64,000 nucleotides of DNA from Nocardia bovistercoris (GTDB lineage Bacteria > Actinomycetota > Actinomycetes > Mycobacteriales > Mycobacteriaceae), in assembly GCF_015674855.1 (NCBI RefSeq), contig NZ_JADMLG010000003.1, forward strand, positions 375,917-439,916, given 5' to 3'. Positions 25,701-35,860 of the stretch are shown here, in pieces. The notes beneath the pieces were generated by a model, which worked only from the letters and a program-made list of their open reading frames with translations, did no database searches and was not told the origin of the DNA. A program made the position numbers and the translations under genes. Each line of letters starts with the position of its first letter. Position 1 is the stretch's first letter.

Positions 25701-28384
25701 ATGCGGCGCTGGCGCCGCACGCGAGCGAAGTCGTGCTCAGCGGCTGGCCGACCGTCCTGCTCGGACCGGTCGGGCGCGCCCGCACCTGGCTGGCGTTGAT
25801 CACCGGCGACAATGACGCGGCGTTGCGGCACCTGGCCGACAGCGCGCGCGTGGTCGGCCGCGAGCCCGCGCAATTGGCGTGGCACCGCTATCAACACGCC
25901 CGCGTGCTGCTCGCCGCAGGCGACGCACCGGACGGACATCCGAGGCGCCTGTTGCAGCAAGCGCGCGCCACAGCCGAAGAGCACGGCTTCGTGGCGCTGA
26001 TCGCGGCGATCGACCTCGTCGACACCGCCGACCCGAAGCGACCCGACGCCGCCGAGGACGCGCCCGAGGACAACGGCCGACGCGGGCGGCCCGGCGTGGG
26101 TCGCGACGGCGACAAGGCCGAGATGCTGCGCGCGGAATTCGTCCGCACGCTGCGCCAGGCCATCGCCGCGGCCGAGCGCCGAACGGGCAACAGCCCCAAG
26201 CGCACCGAACTGGCGCGCCGCCTCGGCATCTCCACCGCGAGCCTGTACGCCTACCTCAAGGGCACCACCCTGCCGCGCACCGAGGTCTTCGACCGGATGA
26301 TGTTCGAACTCGGCATCGAGGGCAGGACCATGGGCCGGCTACACGATCTGCGCGACGCGGTCGACATCGCCAAGCAGGCCGACACGGCCGCGACGCCGAT
26401 CCCCTCGGCCAACGGCGGCCGACCGGTCAGCGACCTTCCCAGGGACACCGCGGTCCTGCTGGGACGCGAGGCCGAACTCGAGGCCGTGGCGACGGCGTTG
26501 CGCGATCCGGCGCGCGGCGTCTGCGTAGTGTGCGGCCCCGGCGGAGTCGGCAAGACCGCGTTGGCGATTCGCAGCGCGTACCGCCTCGGGCCGGAATTCC
26601 CCGACGGGGCGCTCTATTTCGACCTGCACGGCTTCGCGGCGAAGCCGGTCACCACCGCCGAGGCGCTCACCCGCCTGCTGCACCGGCTCGGGGTGCCGTC
26701 CTCCGCGATTCCGGCGCACTCCGACGACCGGTCCGGTCTGCTGCGGGAGGTGCTGCGCGAACGGCACATGCTGCTGGTACTCGACAACGCCGCCGACACC
26801 GCCCATGTGCTGTCGCTGCTGCCCGGCGCGGGGGCATGCCGGGTGGTGGTCACCAGCCGCAGCACGCTCAGCGGCCTCGAGGACGCCGTCCGGGTCCGCG
26901 TCCGTCCGCTGCCGTCCGACACCTCCGTGGCGCTGCTGCGCGAATTGATGGCGGGCACAACAGGAATCGACGAATCCGAGCTCACCGCGCTCGCCCACCG
27001 CTGCGGCGGCCTGCCGTTGGCGCTGCGGATCGCGGCATCGCGGTTGCGCGAGGATCCGGCGGCGCCGCACGAACTGCTCGGCGCGGGCGAACGCGCCGAC
27101 CTCGCCGTATTCGACGACCACGAACGGAATCTCGCCTCGGTGTTCGCCGCGTCCGTGCGCCACCTCACCGAACCCGCCGCGTCGAGTTTCACCATGCTCG
27201 GACTGCACGACGGCCCCGATTTCGACCACGAGACGGTCGCGGCGCTCACCGCGTCCGACCGGCACGCCGCGCGGACCGCGCTGCGCGCGCTGGCCGACGC
27301 GCATCTGATCGAGCAGACCCAGGTCGCGGGCCGCTACCGGTTCCACGACCTCGTCGGCGAATTCGCCAGGGGGCTGGCCGCGCGAACGGTGGACGCCGAG
27401 CGTCGCGACGCGGCGATCCTGCGCTCGGTCGACCACCATCTCGGCCTCGCCGACGCCGTGGATCGCGCACTGACCCCGTACCGGCATCGCGTGGGGATGC
27501 ACCCCGAACGGACGGGCGCCCAGCGCAAGCTCACCTACGACGAGGCGATGGCGCGCATGTCGGCCGAACTCGACAACATGGTCGCCGTGCTGCGCCGCGC
27601 GCACGAGTCCGGCCTCGACGAGCGCTGCTGGCAACTCGCCTTCGCCCTGCGCGAGTTCTGCTTCATCGTCGACGCGCTCGACCCGTGGCTGCACACCCAC
27701 CGGCTCGCGCTGGCATCCACACTGCGGGCGCGGGTTTCGCGTGCCGAGGCGGTCACCCGCAACAATCTCGGACTCGCGCTGCTGGTGTCCGGCGATATCG
27801 ACGCGGCCGAGGGGATGTATCGGCAGGCGCTCGCGATCTACCGCGCCACCGGCGACCGCCACGGCGAACACATCACCGTGGCGCACCGCGCCTGGGTCCA
27901 CGAGCAGCGCGGCGACCTGGAGCGCGCGCTGCGCGACAGCACCGCCGCCCTGCGCTTCATCGCCGACGGCGATTCGCCGCGCCACCACGCGATCCTGCTG
28001 CGTGACACCGCGCGCCTCGAGATCGCGCTGCACCGCTACGCGGACGCGATACCGAAACTCGAGGAGGCGCTGCACATGTTCGCGATGCTCGAACTCACCG
28101 TCGACACCGCGACCGCGCACCTCTACACCGGCACCGCCCGCCTGCGCCTCGGCGATATCGACGGTGCGCGAACGGCATTCACCGCGGCCGCCGCCGCGGC
28201 GCGGCACGCGGGCAGCGTCTACGAGCAGGCCCGCGCGAACGATGGCCTCGGCGAGACCGCGTACGCGGGCGGCGATCACGCGCTGGCGCGGCATCACTGG
28301 CAGCTGGCCCTGATCGGATTCACCAGGGTGCGCCGCGACGACGACCGCGCGCGCGTGCTGCGCAGGCTGGACGGCGCCCCCTGA
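22772..28384 (+). CDS. Giant two-module STAND/SARP-like regulator (wHTH, degenerate NTPase, Xre-HTH, NB-ARC, TPR)
   Basis: A 1870-residue protein. Residues 1-100 form an OmpR-type winged helix (LVLGPVRLLIHGKPVDLRP to HGSGYVLAP) followed by a BTAD-like segment. About 290-450 resembles an NTPase with a Walker-B-like strand (VLIVIET) but no P-loop. Helical repeats follow to about 1090. At about 1135-1165 is an Xre-type HTH (ELARRLGISTASLYAYLKG). A complete NB-ARC ATPase then has P-loop CGPGGVGKTAL (about 1255), MLLVLDNAAD, VVTSRST, GLPLAL (about 1412) and FHDLVGEFA. TPRs end the protein. AfsR-like proteins are about 1000 residues, so this looks like two regulators in one chain. It is probably the sensor-switch of the island. 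Confidence 0.85.
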   Translation: MTATQILVLGPVRLLIHGKPVDLRPQQAQTLAVLTAVAPGHPVDTETLVEALWPHRNRAPESKPNLYAVISKLRERLAPGGLTIAQRHGSGYVLAPADSSPSRGEQLEIASVVDRFQFRTAVRSAGWLLRSHQVFAAADLLGATAPLWRGDPFGVGRWTPPDICAATADEMRQDLRDLLDLWGTCALLTGAADPLQWLDTESAPRAEAEHIDSIWLSRVLGALSTGHRAEATAMVERRRASRGYDPFTVGADMLIQAHEAGGAYQLRAARAPAESAAPGIEGIAALPSSSASFTVLRPDEYDVAAVRDAATKAGIRCLVVRADAENDFETWRVLSTDLVVAALRDHITSLHSDTIRDAANALLDSTEDRAGDVAERVRARARDSATVATAVAVRGPVLIVIETSTPPGAVLRGLLDRFAERLQNRPVGVVILGAFPVTRAVSATSAPATPGAGAPKSTPAARHWLAAAAITAVEGRVDPAVVAAVADLAAADADTAQAAAIRASVIENRNGAPRFVSGEHIDKAVAELATTPDLARRLHRRAFHRLSDTPGHPAATPRRLAEHAAAARNELPDETIAEALLVAARDARATGDGETALNWVDQALGLTRDEVRRFELTLVRGDVAHDRADMTAAAAAYEQAVIEAGTSVTRIATATIRSARRWSNPGRTDDQLLRRLDLAKHALQPTITRDPAHRLLWMQVNAHIAHKSSMALSPDAADHSGGIRLARSLIEMLRPDDPAEAVCDVLTECRWALYDFASPDEIRALSRRLSAAAERGESQHFRGEALIATVIDQLRVGELTHAAITHTRFREHVEAHPHGIMPWLVMTLDTMADLWSGRLDKAERRLLGDAADFLTRANGRAPLDSLRQTRLGQLFWLRREQGAMHRLADEGVGEMLADREFFPIWVAAGALASAETGRTAAAMDALRVLTTRTDGLAALPPHGWSVTVLMLIAETLATLHRGAVDTADLLELARLTDAALAPHASEVVLSGWPTVLLGPVGRARTWLALITGDNDAALRHLADSARVVGREPAQLAWHRYQHARVLLAAGDAPDGHPRRLLQQARATAEEHGFVALIAAIDLVDTADPKRPDAAEDAPEDNGRRGRPGVGRDGDKAEMLRAEFVRTLRQAIAAAERRTGNSPKRTELARRLGISTASLYAYLKGTTLPRTEVFDRMMFELGIEGRTMGRLHDLRDAVDIAKQADTAATPIPSANGGRPVSDLPRDTAVLLGREAELEAVATALRDPARGVCVVCGPGGVGKTALAIRSAYRLGPEFPDGALYFDLHGFAAKPVTTAEALTRLLHRLGVPSSAIPAHSDDRSGLLREVLRERHMLLVLDNAADTAHVLSLLPGAGACRVVVTSRSTLSGLEDAVRVRVRPLPSDTSVALLRELMAGTTGIDESELTALAHRCGGLPLALRIAASRLREDPAAPHELLGAGERADLAVFDDHERNLASVFAASVRHLTEPAASSFTMLGLHDGPDFDHETVAALTASDRHAARTALRALADAHLIEQTQVAGRYRFHDLVGEFARGLAARTVDAERRDAAILRSVDHHLGLADAVDRALTPYRHRVGMHPERTGAQRKLTYDEAMARMSAELDNMVAVLRRAHESGLDERCWQLAFALREFCFIVDALDPWLHTHRLALASTLRARVSRAEAVTRNNLGLALLVSGDIDAAEGMYRQALAIYRATGDRHGEHITVAHRAWVHEQRGDLERALRDSTAALRFIADGDSPRHHAILLRDTARLEIALHRYADAIPKLEEALHMFAMLELTVDTATAHLYTGTARLRLGDIDGARTAFTAAAAAARHAGSVYEQARANDGLGETAYAGGDHALARHHWQLALIGFTRVRRDDDRARVLRRLDGAP

Positions 28385-28523
28385 TTTCGGGCTCGCCCGC
28401 GCTCCGAATCGCCTGGCTCCCGGTGTTTCCAGAAAATTCCAGCGACGCCGCGGCAGCGGACCACCGGGTGGTCTAGTTCCCCGTGTCGGCACGACGCCGA
28501 CGCAGGGAAGCGAGGTGGATGTG

Positions 28524-28574
28524 ATGGACGCAGGCAACCGCTCCGTCGCGAACACGGGAGACCGCGATGAGTGA
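28524..28574 (+). CDS. Possible 16-codon leader ORF
   Basis: ATG 28524 is preceded by AGCGAGG, and its TGA overlaps the start region of the next gene (ATG 28567). It would encode MDAGNRSVANTGDRDE. It could be a translational-coupling leader for the E1-like operon. There is no similarity evidence, so it may be chance. Confidence 0.2.
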   Translation: MDAGNRSVANTGDRDE

Positions 28575-28752
28575 CGCCGAGGTGGAACGGTTCCTGAGCG
28601 ACCAGGCGCGCGGACACCGGGCGGCGGACCGGCACCTGTTCTTCGACCCGGCGACCGGCAGGCTCATCGCCGCGGAACATCCCGGCGCCGACGCGATCAT
28701 CGCCGATCAGACCGCCGAGGACGGCTATTTCACGACGCCGAGGCCGCGGTGA
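28567..28752 (+). CDS. Small protein (61 aa) opening the E1/JAB/E2-like operon
   Basis: A 61-residue acidic, soluble protein: a short helix (EVERFLSDQARGHRAADRH) followed by a strand pair (LFFDPATGRLIAAEH) and a tail ending YFTTPRPR. Its stop overlaps the E1-like start (GTGA), so it belongs to the operon. In ubiquitin-like operons a small gene in this place is often the modifier, but this one is shorter than a ubiquitin fold and lacks a C-terminal Gly-Gly. It could instead be a substrate or regulator. Function unknown. Confidence 0.7.
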   Translation: MSDAEVERFLSDQARGHRAADRHLFFDPATGRLIAAEHPGADAIIADQTAEDGYFTTPRPR

Positions 28753-30005
28753 GCGCGCGCCCCAGGGTGTTCGTCTACCGCGAACAGATCGAGGAGCTGC
28801 TGCGGGCGCGGGGCCGCGAGGCGGAGATCCGCGTGCCCGCCGCCGCTCGGGAACTCGACGGCGGCGAGGTGTTCCACGTATCCGCCGCCGACGGCCCGAA
28901 CATCCACTCCGCCGGTTCGCCGCGGCGCGCGACCATCGTCGTGCGCGGCCTGATCGACACCGCGGGCGGCGATCAGGACCTGCGCGCGGACACCGACATC
29001 CTGGTCGTCCTGCGGGAGCGGGACTCCGAGCCGATCGCGAAAGCCTATATCGCGCAGGGCGACAACTGGATTCCCGCCGACGTGACACCGGTCCCGATGC
29101 GCGGCGAGTCCGCCGCGCGATCGTCCGGGCTGCTCGAATCCACGGTCCTGGCCGCGAAATCGGCGGCGGTGGTCGGGATCGGCAGCGGCGGGTCGACGAT
29201 CGCCGTCGCACTGGCCCAGGCCGGTGTCGGGCGACTCGTACTCGTCGACCGCGACCGGCTCGAGATCGGCAACATCTCCCGCCACGCCTGCGGATTCGGC
29301 GACCTCGGCAGGCGCAAGGGCGCGGCCGTCGCCGACCTGCTGCGCGGCAAGAATCCCGCCGTCGACGTCGCGGTCCACGATATCGATGTCGTGCGCGACT
29401 CCGCGGCGCTGAGCCGGGCGCTGGAAGGCGTCGACCTCGTCATCGGCGCCACCGACAGCGACGCGAGCCGATTCGTGGTGAATCAGGTCGGCCTCGACCT
29501 GTCGATCACCGCCCTCTACGGCAGGGTGCTCACCGCGGCGGTCGGCGGGGACGTCGTCCGGGTGCGGCCCGGCGTCGGCCCGTGCCTTGCCTGCGTCTAC
29601 ACCGAGCGATTCCTCGTGTCCCGGCCTCGCGAATACTCGAATTCCGCCGAGGCAGCGGAAGTCTCGCCCGCCTACGCGACCGACGCCGACCGCGCGTGCG
29701 TGCAGGTCGGGCTGGCCTCCGACATCGCGCCGATCGCGCAGCTGATCACCAAACTCGCACTCCTCGAACTGTCGCGCGGCGGTGGCGGGCATCTGGAAGC
29801 GCTCGACGAGGACCTGCTCTCGGACTTCTACGTCTGGGCCAATCGGAGGGAAGGCATGTACGAAGGCTGGCAAAGGATGGGATTCTCCTACGACAAGCCG
29901 TCGATTCTGCGCTGGTACGGAGCCGAACTCGAGCGCCGCCACGACTGCGCTGCCTGCGGGGCGAGTTCCGCGCGCACCACCGGATTCTTCGGCGGCGCAC
30001 GATGA
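28749..30005 (+). CDS. E1-like ThiF/MoeB-family adenylyltransferase
   Basis: A 418-residue protein. An N-terminal 135-residue domain of unknown fold precedes the ThiF Rossmann domain with GIGSGG (143-148), D167/E172 and N175/R178 of the ATP site. Zinc ligands appear as CLAC (279-282) and CAAC (400-403). Cys317 in ACVQVG is at the place of the thioester Cys in several E1-like enzymes. It should adenylate the C-terminus of a modifier protein. GTG 28749 overlaps the upstream stop, and the downstream JAB start overlaps its own stop. It differs from CBASS Cap2 in that the E2 part is a separate gene. Confidence 0.85.
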   Translation: MSARPRVFVYREQIEELLRARGREAEIRVPAAARELDGGEVFHVSAADGPNIHSAGSPRRATIVVRGLIDTAGGDQDLRADTDILVVLRERDSEPIAKAYIAQGDNWIPADVTPVPMRGESAARSSGLLESTVLAAKSAAVVGIGSGGSTIAVALAQAGVGRLVLVDRDRLEIGNISRHACGFGDLGRRKGAAVADLLRGKNPAVDVAVHDIDVVRDSAALSRALEGVDLVIGATDSDASRFVVNQVGLDLSITALYGRVLTAAVGGDVVRVRPGVGPCLACVYTERFLVSRPREYSNSAEAAEVSPAYATDADRACVQVGLASDIAPIAQLITKLALLELSRGGGGHLEALDEDLLSDFYVWANRREGMYEGWQRMGFSYDKPSILRWYGAELERRHDCAACGASSARTTGFFGGAR

Positions 30006-30976
30006 CTCGATCCGACCGCGACTTCACGGTGCTCATCCACCAGCGCGAGCTGGACCATCTCGCCGGGTGGGTGCTCGAATCCCCCGCCACCGAAACCGGC
30101 GGGACACTCTTCGGATTCTGGACCCACAGCGGGTCGCCCGCCGCGCACCTGGTGCTCGGCCCAGGGCCGGGCGCGCGCCGCGAGACCACCGCCTTCTTCC
30201 AGGACCGGACATTCGTGCTCGAGCGCGGCCATTTCGTCGGCCGACGCTACGGGCTGCAACACATCGGCGACTGGCATTCCCATCACGCGCTCGGCCCTGG
30301 CGCCCCGAGCGACGGTGACGCGCGCACCGCACGAAACGTGTTCGAGCACACCGGTTTCACGCGATTCCTGCTGCTGATCGCGACCACCCACGACGAAGGC
30401 GACGCCGTGCCGGTCGCCCACGGGCGAACACAGGACAGCACCGTGCGAGTCGGCGCCTTCCTGTTCGAACGCGGCGCGGCCGACTACCGGACCGGCCGGT
30501 GGGCGGTGCTGCCCGGCGAGTCGCCGACCGCGACCGCCGCGCGGCGCAGTCGCCTGATCTGCGGCGCGCACCGGCCGCTGCGGCGCTGGCACGTCCCGCG
30601 CGCGGCACGGGCCGAAGCGGGTCCGACCCCCCTGCCCGCGGGCAGCGGCTGGTACGCGACCGCCCGCGGGCAGGCATTCCTGCGTGCCATCGACACCGCG
30701 TGCCGCGCCGCATTCGACGGCTGCACGATGGTCCTCGACACCGACACCGGCGAACTCACCTACCGCGTCCGCGCCGACCGCGCCCGCGCGAGCCTCGTAT
30801 TCCCCTCGGACTTCCCGCATTCACCGGCCAGGATCCTCTGGCGCGAGGACCACCGCGTCGAACAAGTCGAGGCCGGGGGCGAGGATCCCGCCGCGATCTT
30901 CGACAGCCTGTCGACGCTCATGGGGCGCCGGTCGGCGCGCCACGAACGAACCGACGACGAGGGGGAAGCACGATGA
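30002..30976 (+). CDS. JAB/MPN-family predicted deconjugating metalloprotease
   Basis: A 324-residue protein. The JAMM motif is present: Glu31 in ETGGTLFG, then WHSHHALGPGAPSDGD with H92, H94, S103 and D106. The stretch between the second His and Ser is eight residues, one more than the usual seven. The C-terminal 130 residues form a second domain with FPSDFPHSPARIL, reminiscent of the Pro-rich turn in E2 (UBC) folds but without a clear catalytic Cys. JAB proteases process or remove ubiquitin-like modifiers. Both ends overlap neighbouring genes by four bases. Confidence 0.8.
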   Translation: MTRSDRDFTVLIHQRELDHLAGWVLESPATETGGTLFGFWTHSGSPAAHLVLGPGPGARRETTAFFQDRTFVLERGHFVGRRYGLQHIGDWHSHHALGPGAPSDGDARTARNVFEHTGFTRFLLLIATTHDEGDAVPVAHGRTQDSTVRVGAFLFERGAADYRTGRWAVLPGESPTATAARRSRLICGAHRPLRRWHVPRAARAEAGPTPLPAGSGWYATARGQAFLRAIDTACRAAFDGCTMVLDTDTGELTYRVRADRARASLVFPSDFPHSPARILWREDHRVEQVEAGGEDPAAIFDSLSTLMGRRSARHERTDDEGEAR

Positions 30977-31476
30977 ACTGGAGTGCGGCGCAGCAGATCC
31001 GGCTCGACACCGAACGAACCATCCTCGCGCGCTACTTCCCCCAGCTGGAATGGCACGACCCGACCGATCCGGACCGCACCCACGTGCAAGGCGAGATCGC
31101 GGCCAACTCGGGCGCCAGTTACGCACTGCGCCTCGATATTCCGGCGACCTATCCGGCCACCTGCCCCGCCATGGTGGTGCCGCGACCGGCGCCGCTGCGC
31201 GACCACGACGGCAGGCCGCTGACCGAACCCGACCGGACCATGCACACGCTGGCCGCGCTCGACGACGCGACCCGGATATCACACTGCCACCCGGCCCGCT
31301 GGGTGCCGAGCAACACCCTGTACCTGGTCGCCCTCAAGGGTCGGATCTGGTTGGAAGCCTACGAAACCCACCTGCGCACCGGCGAACCCATCGAAACCTA
31401 CCTGCGCCGCATTCCGTGGCCGGGTGCTCACCCCGCCCGGCCGACCGGGCGGCCACACGAAGGAGAAGGAATATGA
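30973..31476 (+). CDS. E2-like (UBC-fold) conjugating enzyme
   Basis: A 167-residue protein. The beta-meander YALRLDIPATYPATCPAMVV fits the E2 core. SHCHPARWVPS with Cys105, then KGRIWLEAYETHLRTGEP, matches the prokaryotic E2 pattern (C-x-HP-x-W-x-P-S ... WL-x-YE-x-x-x-x-TG) that I recall from bacterial ubiquitin-like operons, so Cys105 is the likely thioester Cys. It would take the activated modifier from the E1-like protein. It is coupled to the JAB gene upstream and to the secreted protein downstream by ATGA overlaps. Confidence 0.72.
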   Translation: MNWSAAQQIRLDTERTILARYFPQLEWHDPTDPDRTHVQGEIAANSGASYALRLDIPATYPATCPAMVVPRPAPLRDHDGRPLTEPDRTMHTLAALDDATRISHCHPARWVPSNTLYLVALKGRIWLEAYETHLRTGEPIETYLRRIPWPGAHPARPTGRPHEGEGI

Positions 31477-31970
31477 CGACGACGGTACTGCCGAAGGTTC
31501 TCCTCGGCGTTTCTCTGATCGCGGCGCTGGTGACCACCGCCGCGCCGAGCCACGCGGAAGCGCCGAAGAGCTGCCACGTCACCAAGGTCGTGGAATTCGA
31601 GCAGAAGGAGGGAAAGCCGCAGTGGGAGAGCGGCAACCGCAATCGCTTCGCCAACGGACGCTGGTCCTTCGACAGTGACGGCACCTTCTCCTACACCACC
31701 ACCGATGTCCGCGACGACATCTATCCGCTGCACGGGAAGTACACCGTCAGCGGCGACACCCTCCGCTTCTCGGCGCACGGCTCGTCGGTGATCGGCGCGA
31801 GCAGCAGCTTCGTGGAACTGGAGGGCAAGATCGATCTCGGCGCGAAGCCTGCGAAGGCGCAATCCTATGTCGCCAGCGGCGCCGGATACGGCGCCGTGGT
31901 CAACAACCAGAAGTTCGGCGCGACCGCCAGCGCACTGTACGGCGGCACCGCCGAGTTGTCCTGCAGCTGA
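31473..31970 (+). CDS. Secreted beta-rich protein coupled to the conjugation operon
   Basis: A 165-residue protein with a Sec signal peptide (VLLGVSLIAALVTTAAPSHA, cleavage near residue 28). The mature part is beta-rich (GRWSFDSDGTFSYTTTD, GKYTVSGDTLRFS) with one Cys near each end that could form a disulphide, and looks like a small barrel or lipocalin-like fold. A strong AAGGAGAAGG site precedes ATG 31473. An exported protein translationally coupled to an E2-like gene is unexpected; it may be a surface sensor, an inhibitor or an unrelated passenger. Confidence 0.75.
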   Translation: MTTTVLPKVLLGVSLIAALVTTAAPSHAEAPKSCHVTKVVEFEQKEGKPQWESGNRNRFANGRWSFDSDGTFSYTTTDVRDDIYPLHGKYTVSGDTLRFSAHGSSVIGASSSFVELEGKIDLGAKPAKAQSYVASGAGYGAVVNNQKFGATASALYGGTAELSCS

Positions 31971-31979
31971 CGGCATCTC

Positions 31980-32013
31980 GCGGGCGCTCGCCGTCTCCGA
32001 GGCGGGCGCCCGC
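31980..32013 (+). terminator. GC-rich hairpin after the conjugation operon
   Basis: GCGGGCGC (31980-31987) pairs with GCGCCCGC (32006-32013), with an inner CGCC/GGCG stem. It lies ten bases after the secreted-protein stop and about 50 bases before the CHAT gene. It probably ends or attenuates transcription. Confidence 0.6.
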
Positions 32014-32063
32014 GGCCCAGCTGCGCTCGAATCACCGCGCCACATCCGAACGAGGCCGACACC

Positions 32064-35375
<3,312 letters not shown>

Positions 35376-35387
35376 TACACCAGCACC

Positions 35388-35475
35388 GCTTCACGGCCAA
35401 CGCAAATGCAAGGTTCACGGCCGACGCAACAAGCACGGTTCGCGGCCAACGCAACCAAGCACGGTTCACGGCCGT
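35388..35475. repeat. Four ~25-bp repeats after the CHAT gene
   Basis: Units with core TTC(A/G)CGGCC(A/G)ACGCAA start near 35388, 35412, 35437 and 35462, spaced about 25 bases. The core resembles the outer left arm (GGTTCGCGGCC) of the palindromic element at 35732. No gene is supported between 35376 and 35860. Confidence 0.7.
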
Positions 35476-35731
35476 CCCACGGCCCCAGCCGTCAAACCAA
35501 TCCCGCAACATCCCCACCTACCCAGCCCGCCGGGAGCGAGCCCGACGAACGACGCTTCACGACCGCCCCACGCCCCAGCCGTCAAACCAACCCCGCAACA
35601 TCCCACCCACCCAGCCCCGCCGAGAACGAGCCCGACGAACGACGCTTCACGACCGCCCCACGCCCCAGCCGTCAAACCAACCCCGCAACATCCCACCCAC
35701 CCAGCCCCGCCGGGAGCGAGCCCGACGAGCG
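35462..35731. repeat. 90-bp tandem array derived from the palindromic element
   Basis: Three units of 90 bases (GTCAAACCAA occurs at 35491, 35581 and 35671) lead exactly in phase into the intact element at 35732. The first 40 bases of each unit align with the left half of the element: CTTCACGACCGCCCCACGCCCCAG against GTTCGCGGCCGTCTCGCGTCCCAG. The right half is missing, so the units look like decayed left arms multiplied in tandem. Confidence 0.75.
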
Positions 35732-35860
35732 ACGGTTCGCGGCCGTCTCGCGTCCCAGCGGTCGAGACAATGCGACGAAGGAGCAAGTATCGACCGCTGG
35801 GACGCGAGACATCAAGGGCCGCGAACCCGCGGCGCCGAAGGCGCCGCAGAAAGACACAGC
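35732..35860. repeat. Palindromic structured element, copy 2, abutting the SEFIR gene
   Basis: The same 129-nt element as 9228-9356. Inner stem 35745-35765 with 35790-35810 (21 bp perfect); outer stem 35734-35744 with 35817-35827; second hairpin 35829-35835 with 35841-35847, where C-G replaces the A-T pair of copy 1. Its last base is directly followed by the SEFIR ATG (35861), so the ribosome would have to start at the edge of the second hairpin. The only Shine-Dalgarno-like stretch after the hairpin is a weak AGAAAG. A role in translational control is plausible. Confidence 0.9.

Noticed and set aside
23314..28005. Long alternative plus-strand frames (833 and 708 codons) inside the STAND regulator
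   Set aside because: Arg/Ala/Pro-rich shadow translations of the real frame, which carries all NTPase motifs.
28749..31476. Type II CBASS (Cap2/Cap3) or a Bil operon as such
   Set aside because: E1 and E2 are separate genes, no cyclase or cyclic-nucleotide effector is adjacent, and no ubiquitin-like protein was found, so only the broader ubiquitin-like class is claimed.
35462..35731. 90-bp array as CRISPR or as part of a long coding frame
   Set aside because: There are no spacers, and frames through it are low-complexity Pro/Arg/Thr and lack ribosome sites. Similarity to the palindromic element explains it better.
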